This document shows positions 33,319 through 43,000 of a DNA stretch of 64,000 nucleotides, one piece after another (position 1 is the stretch's first letter; every line of letters begins with the position of its first letter). The notes under the pieces are model-generated. The model was given only the letters and a program-made list of their open reading frames with translations. It did no database searches and was not told where the DNA came from. This DNA is from UBA974 sp002292405 (GTDB lineage Bacteria; Bacteroidota; Bacteroidia; Flavobacteriales_D; Sanyastnellaceae). Both the position numbers and the translations under genes were made by a program. Where the stretch lies: assembly GCA_943842425.1 (NCBI GenBank), contig CALTBR010000001.1:496001-560000 (forward strand). The letters are read 5' to 3'.

Positions 33319-34365
33319 ATGTTAATCGAAGATAATTTCATAAAAATACGCAGTGAATTAATTTCTAGATTAAGGAAAATGCATGTTAAGAAAGATTCTA
33401 ACTTCGAGAAACTAGCAATTAAAACGTTTAGATTTCAAGCTGAGCATAATCCAACTTATAAGGCTTTTGTTGATTTATTAAAAATAAATCCGGATTCAAT
33501 TTCTGATTATAGGGACATTCCATTTCTTCCAGTTGAAGCATTTAGAGATCACAATGTTACTACGGGTGAGTTTTCTCCTGAAATAATTTATAGAAGCTCA
33601 GGAACTACAAATTCAGGTAGAAGATCGGAACACAGAGTGCGTACAGTAGATTGGTATAACGAAGTGTCAAGTAGAATATATTCTTCCTTAGTAAGTCCAG
33701 TCAACGATCTGACGTTGTTTGCTTTACTACCAGGCTACATAGAGAGAAAGAACGCATCACTTGTTGAGATGTCAAGGTCATTCATGAAAGCGTCTAACCA
33801 GCCAGAGCGATTCTACCTTAACAATACAGAAGCTTTAATAGATGACCTTACTCACTCTATTTCAAAAGGTGATGAGGTTACGATCATAGGTGTTACACAT
33901 GCTCTTTTAAATCTTCTTGAATCGGATAATGCTTCAAACCTTCCACACGCAGTTTTAGAATCACAACTCACGATCGTTGAAACAGGAGGTATGAAGGGGC
34001 ATGGGAGGGAACCCATTAGAAGTGAAGTTCATACTCGCATTCGCAAGGTTCTCCCTAATTCTAAAATCATTAGTGAATATGGTATGACAGAACTTCTTTC
34101 TCAAGCATACTCTTTAGATGGTCGTTACTTTATACCTCCTTCTTGGATGCGAGTGGTCGTTAGGGACCCGTCAGACCCAGGGTCGATACTTAAAACCGGT
34201 CGTACAGGAAGAATACAAATTGTGGATCTTGCAAACATTGATAGTTGTGCCTTTATCTCTACTTCAGATCTTGGGAGTATGAAGAGTGAAGATAGCTACG
34301 AATTTGAAGTGATAGGTCGCTTTGATCATTCTGAAGTAAGAGGGTGTAACCTACTTTCAGTTTAG
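33319..34365 (+). CDS. LuxE/acyl-protein-synthetase-like adenylating enzyme
   Basis: 348 residues. The nucleotide-binding loop is IIYRSSGTTNSGRRSEHRV, and the adenylate-forming motif EYGMTELLSQAYS is intact, followed by the acidic Asp of LDGRYFIPPSWM. Earlier, DIPFLPVEAFRDHNV matches the LuxE family, which activates fatty acids as acyl-AMP and transfers them to its own Cys or to a partner. No luxCDAB genes are nearby, so luminescence is not implied. Stand-alone LuxE-like genes are common in Bacteroidota and are thought to activate an acyl chain for lipid or glycan modification; the acceptor here is unknown. It converges with tyrS, 11 bases apart. Confidence 0.8.
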   Translation: MLIEDNFIKIRSELISRLRKMHVKKDSNFEKLAIKTFRFQAEHNPTYKAFVDLLKINPDSISDYRDIPFLPVEAFRDHNVTTGEFSPEIIYRSSGTTNSGRRSEHRVRTVDWYNEVSSRIYSSLVSPVNDLTLFALLPGYIERKNASLVEMSRSFMKASNQPERFYLNNTEALIDDLTHSISKGDEVTIIGVTHALLNLLESDNASNLPHAVLESQLTIVETGGMKGHGREPIRSEVHTRIRKVLPNSKIISEYGMTELLSQAYSLDGRYFIPPSWMRVVVRDPSDPGSILKTGRTGRIQIVDLANIDSCAFISTSDLGSMKSEDSYEFEVIGRFDHSEVRGCNLLSV

Positions 34366-34376
34366 AATCTGTAAAA

Positions 34377-35648
34377 CTACCCTACAGTAACGAGGAAGTA
34401 GGTTTTTTTTCCTCGCTGCAATAACAAGTGTTTGCCGTTTAATAAATCGCTTCGGTAGATGGATTTACTTTCATCGACTAAGTCCTTATTTAAACGAATG
34501 CTATTTTCTTTGAGAGCTCTTCTCGCTTCGCCTTTAGATGATAAGAAGCCTGTGTATTCGCTCAGTAGGTCTATAATACCTACCCCAGAATCAATAATGT
34601 CGGGCGAAATAGTTGCTTTATCGACACCTTCAAATACAGATAGGAACTCAGATTCCGGGAGATTTTCTAAGTCAGATTTAGCGCTCTTTCCGAAAAGGAT
34701 TTTGGAAGCGGCGACAGCTGTTTTTAGATCTTCCTCAGAATGGACTCTTGTGGTAATGTCCTCTGCAAGGGCTGTTTGAAGAATTCTTGCGCGAGGATTT
34801 ACAGCATGTGCAGCTTCAAGATTCTCTATTTCTTCCTTGCTTTTTAGAGTAAATGTTCTAATAAATTTACCTGCATCTTCGTCAGCTACATTCATCCAGT
34901 ATTGATAGAATTTATATGCAGAGGTGCGTTTTTTATCAATCCAAATATTGCCTCCCTCACTCTTTCCAAACTTACTTCCATCTGCCTTTGTGATGAGTGG
35001 AGCTGTTAAAGCAAAAGCTTGACCTGATCCTTTTTTACGAATAAGTTCTGTGCCAGTTAAGATATTGCCCCATTGGTCTGAACCACCCATTTGGACTTTA
35101 CAATTCTCATTTTTCCAAAGATGATAAAAATCATAACCTTGTACCAGTTGATAAGTGAATTCGGTGAAACTCATACCTTCCTCTAAGCGATTTTTAACAC
35201 TGTCCTTAGACATCATGTAATTCACAGTAATGTGCTTTCCTACATCACGGATGAAGTCAAGGAAGTTGATTTCTTTAAACCAATCAAAATTATTTACGAC
35301 ACGTGCAGCATTATCACCTTCAAAATCAAGAAATTTCTGTAGCTGATTTTTCTGGCTATTGAGATTATGCTGCATTACATCCAAGTCCAGTAGCTGCCTC
35401 TCTTTGGTTTTGCCACTTGGATCTCCCACCATTCCTGTTGCTCCACCCATAAGAACCATCGGCTTATGTCCAGCTCTTTGCCAGTGTAACAGAAGCATCA
35501 CAGGTACAAGGTTTCCTATGTGCAGGGAGTCAGCAGTAGGATCGAATCCCACATAGCCAACGGTACTTTTCTTTGCAAGCTGTTCCTCCAGTCCGGGCAT
35601 GATGTCGTGTAACATCCCCCTCCATTTTAATTCTTCAATCAGATCCAT
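34377..35648 (-). CDS. tyrS: Tyrosyl-tRNA synthetase
   Basis: 423 residues, class Ic length. The HIGH-type signature is GFDPTADSLHIGNLVPVMLL and the KMSKS-type loop is KFGKSEGGNIW. Tyrosine recognition residues are in QGYDFYHLWKNENCKVQMGG and QWGNI. The C-terminal S4-like RNA-binding domain is at about 355-423 (SKGEARRALKENSIRLNKDL). The start MDLIEELKWRGMLHDIMPGL is the family norm. It charges tRNA-Tyr with tyrosine. The gene follows murF by 15 bases on the same strand, a frequent but functionally unlinked arrangement. Assignment is secure. Confidence 0.96.
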   Translation of the reverse strand: MDLIEELKWRGMLHDIMPGLEEQLAKKSTVGYVGFDPTADSLHIGNLVPVMLLLHWQRAGHKPMVLMGGATGMVGDPSGKTKERQLLDLDVMQHNLNSQKNQLQKFLDFEGDNAARVVNNFDWFKEINFLDFIRDVGKHITVNYMMSKDSVKNRLEEGMSFTEFTYQLVQGYDFYHLWKNENCKVQMGGSDQWGNILTGTELIRKKGSGQAFALTAPLITKADGSKFGKSEGGNIWIDKKRTSAYKFYQYWMNVADEDAGKFIRTFTLKSKEEIENLEAAHAVNPRARILQTALAEDITTRVHSEEDLKTAVAASKILFGKSAKSDLENLPESEFLSVFEGVDKATISPDIIDSGVGIIDLLSEYTGFLSSKGEARRALKENSIRLNKDLVDESKSIYRSDLLNGKHLLLQRGKKTYFLVTVG

Positions 35649-35663
35649 TTCGTAAAGATAAGT

Positions 35664-36962
35664 TTACAGATGCGGTAGAAGGCGCTCCATCGCCATTCCT
35701 CTACTCCCTTTTAGCAATATATTTTTCCCTACAACTTTATTCTCTTCTATTTCTAAGGCCAAACTCTCCACTTTTTCATAAAATCTTCCATCCCCACTTA
35801 TAAATTCCTTCACCTTACAAAATTCCATCCCTACAAAAACCCCATCTAATCCGAGTTCAGTACAAAGTGTCACCACTCTCTTGTGTGACTCGGAAGAAAA
35901 ATCTCCAAGCTCCCTCATTTCTCCTAGAATAACAAGTCTATCACCTTTGTTGTTTTTAGCGAAAGACTCAAGAGCCTTCTTCATACTCGAGGGATTCGCG
36001 TTATATGCATCTAGCAAAATTTCATTACTCCTAGTTTTCACCACCTGTGATCTGTTGTTCGATGGTACATACTCAGAGACAGCTTCACTCACATCTTCTC
36101 TCCCTACTCCGAAATATCTACCAATAGCAATCGCCGCAGCAATGTTATCTAAGTTATAATCGCCTTCAAGTTGAAAATATCTCCCCTCACTTTCATATCC
36201 CTGTTCAGCCCAAACAAACTTCCTCCCCCCATCCATCTCAAACCTCACAATAGGTTTCATTTCCTGCGTTCCAAAAATGCTTCGATCTAAACCTTCACTC
36301 ACCTCCATTAATTCATCATAGCCCCCATGGACGAATACTCTTGCCCCATCTACTTCGCTGAGGTAATCAAACAATTCCTTTTTACCTTTCTTTACCCCAT
36401 CCTTCCCTCCAAAACCTTCGAGATGGGCAAGGCCTATATTCGTTATTATTCCCAAGTTAGGTTCAGCTATCCTAGCTAAATTTGCGATTTCCCCGATATG
36501 ATTAGCCCCCATCTCGACGATTAAAAATTGACAATCTCTCGGTGCTGAGAGAATGGTTAGCGGTACCCCGATATGATTATTAAGATTTCCCTTTGTAGCG
36601 TGAACCTTGAATTTCTTCGACAGCACCGCCGCCGTAAGTTCTTTCATTGTTGTCTTGCCGTTACTTCCTGTTATACCCAGTACCGGAATCTCGAGAAATG
36701 TACGTCTATAGTATTTCGCTAGGTTTTGTAATGTTTTAAGAACATCATCAACTAAAATAATTTGGTCTGAAACCCCTATGCTAGCATCATCAACTACAGC
36801 TGCTATACATCCTAATTTTAAAGCATCATGCGCGTATTTATTGCCATCGAAATTCTCACCATGTAGAGCAAAAAACAGCATTCCTTTCCCACAAGATCTA
36901 GTGTCGGTAGTGATTCCATTTTCTGCTTTTAAGAAAAGCTCATATAATTCCTCAGTATGCAT
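35664..36962 (-). CDS. murF: UDP-MurNAc-tripeptide:D-Ala-D-Ala ligase
   Basis: 432 residues. MurF adds D-Ala-D-Ala to the cytoplasmic peptidoglycan precursor. The ATP-binding P-loop is LGITGSNGKTTMKELTAAVL. The Mur ligase motifs HIGEIANLARIAEPNLGII, NIGLAHLEGFG and LDAYNANPSSMKKALESF follow, the last holding the C-terminal domain signature. The N-terminal part has the MurE/F-type substrate pocket (ITTDTRSCGKGMLFFALHGE). The DNA in the first half is noticeably richer in C on the plus strand than its neighbours (long CCCC/TCCC runs), but the protein is typical. murF beside gldJ is conserved in Flavobacteriales; a hairpin separates the two here. Confidence 0.95.
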   Translation of the reverse strand: MHTEELYELFLKAENGITTDTRSCGKGMLFFALHGENFDGNKYAHDALKLGCIAAVVDDASIGVSDQIILVDDVLKTLQNLAKYYRRTFLEIPVLGITGSNGKTTMKELTAAVLSKKFKVHATKGNLNNHIGVPLTILSAPRDCQFLIVEMGANHIGEIANLARIAEPNLGIITNIGLAHLEGFGGKDGVKKGKKELFDYLSEVDGARVFVHGGYDELMEVSEGLDRSIFGTQEMKPIVRFEMDGGRKFVWAEQGYESEGRYFQLEGDYNLDNIAAAIAIGRYFGVGREDVSEAVSEYVPSNNRSQVVKTRSNEILLDAYNANPSSMKKALESFAKNNKGDRLVILGEMRELGDFSSESHKRVVTLCTELGLDGVFVGMEFCKVKEFISGDGRFYEKVESLALEIEENKVVGKNILLKGSRGMAMERLLPHL

Positions 36963-36980
36963 ATATCTGCAGCTATTAAA

Positions 36981-37013
36981 AAAACCCTAACGCACAATGT
37001 ACGTTAGGGTTTT
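36981..37013 (-). terminator. Hairpin terminator between gldJ and murF
   Basis: AAAACCCTAACG (36981-36992) is the exact complement of CGTTAGGGTTTT (37002-37013) around a 9-base loop. On the minus strand it lies 32 bases after gldJ stops and ends in a T run, the shape of an intrinsic terminator. It would isolate murF from gldJ or partly attenuate read-through. Confidence 0.75.
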
Positions 37014-37044
37014 AAAAATTTTCAAGTTATTAGTTTATTGACCT

Positions 37045-38784
37045 TTAGTAAGGAACAGGAGTACCCACTCTTGTCATCGCACAACGGAAGCCAATAGTCG
37101 ATGATGACTGATTCTCATCCATAAAGCGACGAGTCCCAGGAACGAGCCAGTAAGCCCTATCATCCCAACTACCACCTTTATAAACTCTAGATTCGTTATT
37201 GACAAGACTAGACCCTCCGTAGTCGTACATACGACCGGAGTTTTCAGATGCGTCATCAGGGTTTCCAAAATCAACAGAACTGTTGATATCACCATCACGA
37301 TAATCAATGTTGTCAGCTATTCTATAGTTAGTTCTTCCGATGTTTTCTTCGAGAGTAACATCTCTATATCTCATATCGCCAGGAACAGCAATAATATTTT
37401 TACTAAAACCTTTCCTCATATCAGATGCAATAAGAGCTTCGCTGTCAATAATAAGTTCCATCGCTTCAGCCATAATCACCTGACTCTCCTCCTCTTGACG
37501 TTTAAAACTTACTTCCTGTGCAGTTTCAATTTTTAAGTCTAGACCATCGAGTAACTCTTCATCTTCGGGAGATAAGCCGATACCTCTATTGTCAGCTTTG
37601 TATTTCTTGATGAACTCAGCTGTTCTATCTATATCATATACAACGTAGTCGTATTTATCTTCTGGATTCCCCTCAGCATTCATAACCATAGTTTGGAAAT
37701 CATTACCTCTAAATGAACGGAAAGCATTGTTATCTAGGTGAGATAATGGACGGTAAACATCCATAACCCATTCGTTAACGTTTCCAGACATATTGTATAA
37801 ACCGTAATCATTAGGAGCATAACTACGCACATTTACAGTGATATCCCCTGCATCATCTAAAGCTCCAGCAACTCCCATATAATCTCCTCGTCCTTTTACA
37901 AAGTTTGCATTTACTTTTCCGTATTCCTTATTTCTTAGATCGTCATTTCTGATATAGTGACCATCCCATGGGTAGGTTCTCCTTTCATCGATAAGCTCAC
38001 CGAAGCTATTACCGATTAAACCTAGGGCTGCGTATTCCCACTCAGCTTCAGTTGGTAATCTGTAATCGGGTAGAAGCAATCCATCTTCTAACTTAATGTC
38101 ACGATAACCACTTGAGTTGGGTCTGAAATCTTTGACACCTTCAACTTCACGCTCACCGATATATTGTCTATTAAGATAAGTTGATGTCGTGAAATGCTCT
38201 TCATCCATTTGAGCCTCAGGGTTATGAACTAAAAGACCTTCTCTCACTAAGATTTGTTCATTTACTCGGTCAGTTCTCCATGTACAAAAATCATTTGCTT
38301 GATTCCAAGATACTCCTACTACTGGGTAGTCACGATATGCAGGGTGACGTAGGTAGTACTTTACCATTGGTTCATTGTAAGCGAGCTTTTCACGCCAAGC
38401 TAATGTGTCAGGCAGTGCACGCTCAACAATTTCAGGGAATGAATTTCCGTAAACTCGTTCAAGCCATGTTAGGTACTCAAGCCAAAACATATTTGTTACT
38501 TCTGTTTCGTCTAGATAGAATGAAGAAACAGTGACACGTCTTGGGGCGTTATCCCATGATCCCATTAGATCATCTTCAACTTGTCCCATTGTGTAAGTTC
38601 CACCCTCAACAAGTATAAGCCCTGGGCCAGTTTGTTGATCGAAAAAAGAAGGTCTTTCAAATCCTCCATTGTCAGATGAGTTGTACGACCAGCCAGTAGC
38701 TCCAGAACGCTCTTTAAAGCATCCAGTGAGTGCGGCCATCATTACAAAAAGTGAAAGAATGCTAGTGGGTTGTTTCCAGGTCAT
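37045..38784 (-). CDS. gldJ: Gliding motility/T9SS lipoprotein GldJ
   Basis: 579 residues. The lipobox is MMAALTGC, followed by GATGWSYNSSDNGGFERP, the GldJ-specific ATGW...GGF start. The body is a formylglycine-generating-enzyme-like (FGE-sulfatase) fold: LVEGGTYTMGQVEDDLMGSW, YLDETEVTNMFWLEYLTWL, YPVVGVSWNQANDFCTWRTD, LPTEAEWEYAALG and the C-terminal GGSWDDRAYWLVPGTRRF. Catalytic Cys of true FGE enzymes is not expected in GldJ. GldJ stabilises GldK and is needed for secretion and gliding in F. johnsoniae. An acidic/coiled insertion at about 375-460 interrupts the fold. Its neighbours porP/sprF, porU and porV belong to the same system. Confidence 0.94.
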   Translation of the reverse strand: MTWKQPTSILSLFVMMAALTGCFKERSGATGWSYNSSDNGGFERPSFFDQQTGPGLILVEGGTYTMGQVEDDLMGSWDNAPRRVTVSSFYLDETEVTNMFWLEYLTWLERVYGNSFPEIVERALPDTLAWREKLAYNEPMVKYYLRHPAYRDYPVVGVSWNQANDFCTWRTDRVNEQILVREGLLVHNPEAQMDEEHFTTSTYLNRQYIGEREVEGVKDFRPNSSGYRDIKLEDGLLLPDYRLPTEAEWEYAALGLIGNSFGELIDERRTYPWDGHYIRNDDLRNKEYGKVNANFVKGRGDYMGVAGALDDAGDITVNVRSYAPNDYGLYNMSGNVNEWVMDVYRPLSHLDNNAFRSFRGNDFQTMVMNAEGNPEDKYDYVVYDIDRTAEFIKKYKADNRGIGLSPEDEELLDGLDLKIETAQEVSFKRQEEESQVIMAEAMELIIDSEALIASDMRKGFSKNIIAVPGDMRYRDVTLEENIGRTNYRIADNIDYRDGDINSSVDFGNPDDASENSGRMYDYGGSSLVNNESRVYKGGSWDDRAYWLVPGTRRFMDENQSSSTIGFRCAMTRVGTPVPY

Positions 38785-38865
38785 CTTGTTCTTTGTTTAT
38801 ATGTTAGTTTATCGTTCTTGCAGGTAAGCTTGTCCGATAATAAATCGTTTTATGTCTATCTATAA

Positions 38866-39882
38866 CTAAAAAGTAGGGCAAGGTATTTTACGGAACTTGC
38901 CTTTTCTTTGTTTACTGTCGAATTTTAAGGTCATACTAAGCTCGTGAGCACCACCTGTAGCTGGAGTTAGCTCTGATATTGTAATATCGTAACTATAGCC
39001 AAATCGCAAGATGTCGGTTTCGATACCTACAACCGCAATTAATGCATCTCTATATTCAGTAAATGCAATCCCTCTATACCACACCCCGCCAAATAAAGGC
39101 CCTTTGTTGACAAATAAGCCTAAGTTCATCTGCTTAAATTCAGCTTGTTGACGTAAAAGGAAGCTTGGAGATATTGACGCAACCTCTTCTCCTTTGATAT
39201 TTGTTTTAATAGGGAGCTTGGCACCGGCGTGGATGGTAAGCTTCATTGGAAGACGACTTAATCCTACAACCAATGATTCATTAGGTTCATTTAAGTGGTG
39301 AGCGGCAAAACCCAAATGAAATTTATTGGTGAATAGAATCACTCCAGTTCCGAAATCTACATTTTGGATTGTTCCTCCTCTAGGCGTGTCTTGAGTTTCA
39401 TAAATAAATCCTCTACGGGGATCTATCATATCGCCAAACGTTAGGTTACTCCAATCTAATGACTTCTGGAAGTAGCTAGCTTCGAGAGCCGCTCTTAAAG
39501 AAATCTTACGAGTTAGATTTTGCTGGTAAGCATACATCCCCGTAATTCTCGTAGTCTTTAATGTGTTCTGACCTGCCTGATCACTCATGACAGTTAATCC
39601 AAGCCCACCTTGGATATTTTTGACGTGTTGGTCATATGAAACTGCCTGAGTCACATACGACCCACTCATAGCAGGCCACTGATTCCTGTAGGACATCACG
39701 AGTCTAGGATCTCGATTTCCTCCAGCAAAAGCTGGGTTTAAAAACAGAGGATTCGCATAATATTGCGTGAATTCTGCATCTTGAGCATGCGCTTCATTTA
39801 GAGTGCATAAAGACATGATTCCCGCAAGAAGCGCGAATCCTAAAACGGTTGTTAGAGGTGTTTTCAACATAGAGGTTCCCAT
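38866..39882 (-). CDS. PorP/SprF-family outer-membrane protein of the T9SS
   Basis: 338 residues from ATG at 39882 (or 39870, four codons later). The long open frame to 40020 adds 46 residues that would overlap porU and spoil the signal peptide, so it is rejected. The signal peptide is VLGFALLAGIMSLCTLNEAHAQ. The mature start DAEFTQYYANPLFLNPAFAGG is the diagnostic PorP/SprF motif (QY-x-NP-x-x-NPA-x-AG). The rest is a beta barrel ending in a short basic tail. SprF-like proteins attach specific T9SS cargo, often with type B C-terminal domains, to the surface, whereas PorP is needed for general secretion. Which applies here is unclear. It sits between gldJ and divergent porU. Confidence 0.9.
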   Translation of the reverse strand: MGTSMLKTPLTTVLGFALLAGIMSLCTLNEAHAQDAEFTQYYANPLFLNPAFAGGNRDPRLVMSYRNQWPAMSGSYVTQAVSYDQHVKNIQGGLGLTVMSDQAGQNTLKTTRITGMYAYQQNLTRKISLRAALEASYFQKSLDWSNLTFGDMIDPRRGFIYETQDTPRGGTIQNVDFGTGVILFTNKFHLGFAAHHLNEPNESLVVGLSRLPMKLTIHAGAKLPIKTNIKGEEVASISPSFLLRQQAEFKQMNLGLFVNKGPLFGGVWYRGIAFTEYRDALIAVVGIETDILRFGYSYDITISELTPATGGAHELSMTLKFDSKQRKGKFRKIPCPTF

Positions 39883-39912
39883 TGAACTCACAATAATACG
39901 GAATTTTAAGTT

Positions 39913-39942
39913 AATAAGCAGGAATAATATCTCTTGCTTATT
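39913..39942. promoter_or_regulatory. Inverted repeat between porP/sprF and porU
   Basis: AATAAGCA (39913-39920) and TGCTTATT (39935-39942) are perfect 8-base inverted arms 14 bases apart. They end exactly where a candidate porU -7 element begins, so they would cover the -10 to -40 zone. It could be an operator or a hairpin; the binding factor is unknown. Confidence 0.4.
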
Positions 39943-39950
39943 TACGTTTG
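39943..39950 (+). promoter_or_regulatory. Candidate -7 element for porU
   Basis: TACGTTTG is a perfect TAnnTTTG. It would start transcription near 39957, about 53 bases before the porU ATG. No -33 TTTG is visible; the inverted repeat occupies that area. Confidence 0.38.
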
Positions 39951-40009
39951 TTCCATGATTAGTTACGAAATTTGGTGAAATAAACTTGGTTAACAACAAA
40001 CTATTTAAA

Positions 40010-43000
40010 ATGATATACACACAGCTTCGTGTATTTGCTTTGTTTTTCTTGCTTATGTGTATAAAAGCTAGCGCTTTGATAGGTCAAGTAGTTGAGGTGA
40101 ATTTTGCATTCGAAACCAATAATAATGATTTTGACATTCTAGTAGGTGAAGTTCAAATTCAGTCAAAATGGACTGGTGTTGAAGTGTTGAGTAACAATTA
40201 TGTCTGGGAATTTGCGGGCACCAATGTGGAAGATTTTAGAGTCACAGGTAACTTAGATAATCCCTGGAGAATCGTTAGAGGATCTAATACTGGAGAGTGG
40301 TTTGCGCAATTCAGGGCGCCTAAATATAGAATTTCACAAAATGGATATGTTGAGAGGTTAGTGAACTGGAGCGGGGTAATTGGCAGTTCGCCAGCTGAAG
40401 ATAGTAGAGTAATTAGAGTTTGGCCGGAACACTCTCAATTGTCTGAAGGAACATGGTTGAAATTTGCGACCGGGCAAGAAGGGATATTTAGGATAGGGTA
40501 TTCAGACCTTGTAGCTTCAGGCGTGAACCCAGACACACTGATTTTCTCAGACTTACAACTTTACGGAAATGGCGGTCGGATGTTGCCGTTTGATAACGAT
40601 ACGGACAGGCCACTTGATCTACCTCTATTAAAGGTTGAAACCCAAGGTGAAGAAGATGGTGTTTTCAATTCGGAAGATGCTATTTTTTTTCATTCTTCGG
40701 GTGTAGACTCATGGAACTGGAATGGGTCTAGTGAGCGTTGGTCTCACGAAAAACACAACTGGTCTGACAGTGCTTATTACTACCTTAGAATAGATGGTCC
40801 TTCGAATCTAATTGGCAGTAGAATAGACAATCCGATCGCAAATAATTTACCGATTTCTCAAGAATGGTCTACCCATTTGGCCAGGAGATTTCATGAAGTT
40901 GAATCGCAGAATATTGCGCAAAGTGGAAGGGAGTTCTATGGCGAGCATTTCACGTATTTAGGCAGTCAGATATATGGATTCAGTTTTAACATACCTAATC
41001 TTGTTGGTGATACTGGTTGGGTGGATGCGAGAATTGCGGGTAGAACTTTAGGAGCAACAAGTGATTTCACCCTGTTGTGTAATGGCGAGGAATCTCAAAC
41101 CAGCGATATTTCCTTAAGTGAGAGCTCTCTTCTTTTGGCCCAAAAAAGGAATCTATCTATCGCAGTAGAAATGCCGGGTGATGGTATTGATGTTCAGTTG
41201 TCATTCGCTCCTGGAAATGAATCAGCGCAGGGTTGGATCGATTATGTAAGGGTTCAAGCATGGCAGAAATTGGTGGTTTCAAGTGGCCAGTTTTATATAA
41301 ATGGTACACGTATGACCTCATTCATGAATTCAGCGAGATACACATTGGAAAATGCTGAATCAGTTGATGCTGTTTGGGATATTACTAACCCTTTAGAATC
41401 TGTGAAAGTTGAGATTGAAGATTTAGGCGAGGAATTAGCGTTTAAAGCGAATATGGATACTACCAGAAGATTTGTTGCTTTTAGGCACAGCGCTGCTAAT
41501 GAGGTTAGAGCTTTAGGTGAGGTAAGTAAAACGGATCTTCACGGATTGGGGCATTTGGATTTGGTTATTCTGACAGCTTTGCCTTTAGATTCAGCTGCAA
41601 GAAGATTAGCTATTCTTCACGCTGATAGAGGGATGAGGGTTGCTGTAGTAAATCAACGCCAGGTATTTGACGCCTTTTCTTCTGGTTCCCCAGATCCAAC
41701 AGCTATAAAAATGCTTATGATGATGTTGCGCGATAGGGCAACAAACACAGAAGATGAGCCTAAGTATCTTACCCTTATGGGTGACGGAACGTTTCTAAAT
41801 AGAAACCTTCACCCCGACGGGATAAACATCATTACATTCCAAAGTTCGAACTCTGAAAGCACTGTTAGTAGCTATGTAACTGATGATTATTTCGGACTAT
41901 TAGAAGATGGTATGGGTGAATCTCCGGGTGATAAACTTGCTATCGGAGTTGGGCGGATCCCAGCGACAGATCTTTCTCAAGCGTTAGGTTTTGTTTCAAA
42001 AGTAGAGACATACCTCGGAGCTTCAGGAGAATCATCTCCAACAGCCGAGTGTGAAGCAGGTGGAGAGTCATCAATTTACGGATCTTGGAGAAATCGCATT
42101 ATTTTTGTTACTGATGATCAAGATGGGAATAACAATGATGGGTGGCGTCACATGTCTGATAGTGAGGTTCATTCAGCGAGAGTGTCCCAAGAACACAATG
42201 AATATGACATCATTAAAATATATCCAGATTCATATATACAAGAAGCTACTCCGGGGGGTGAAAGGTATAACGCAGCAGAAGCTGATATAGCGAGGAAAGT
42301 TCAAGAAGGCGCGCTTATTATTGATTATATAGGTCATGGTGGCGCAAGAGGGTGGGCTCACGAGAGAATTCTAAATACAACTACAATTAGAGAATGGACT
42401 AATAAAAACAGATTGCCGGTTTTCATGACGGCGACATGCGAACTTTCTCGTTATGATGATCCTGAAGTAGAATCAGCGGGAGAAATGCTGATTTTCAATC
42501 CTGATGGAGGCTCTGTAGGTATGCTAACAACGACAAGAACTGTTTTTAGCGGTGGTAACCAAGAGTTAAACACGGCATTTTTTAAAACTGTTCTCGATGA
42601 AGACTCCGGAACTGGGCAGTTGAGATGTTTGGGTGATATATGTAAGGATACGAAGAACAGCCCCGACGTTACAAGCGTTACAAATATGAGGAATTTTTCA
42701 CTTTTAGGAGATCCAGCTATGCTGCTCGCTTATCCTGCCTATAATGTATTCTTCACAGAAATTCCAGATACGATTAGGTCTTTAGATTTGGTGAAAATGA
42801 GAGGTTATGTGGGGACTTCCTCGGGAGATACATTAGAAGAATTTAATGGCCAGATTTACCCAACAGTTTTTGACAAGAGGTCTGAGTTAAGCACTTTAGA
42901 TAATGATGATGTAGCTGGAGAGTTTAATTATACCATGTACAGGAATGTGATTCATAAAGGTCTTGCAAGTGTTGTTAATGGAATATTTGAATTCGAATTT

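Noticed and set aside
33319..34365. Luminescence operon
   Set aside because: Only a LuxE-like gene is present; luxA, luxB, luxC and luxD are absent.
37074..37307. Overlapping minus-strand frame in gldJ
   Set aside because: It lies inside the well-supported gldJ frame on the same strand and has no independent support.
39883..40020. Long start of the PorP/SprF protein overlapping porU
   Set aside because: It removes the signal peptide from the N-terminus and runs into the divergent gene; ATG at 39882 is better.
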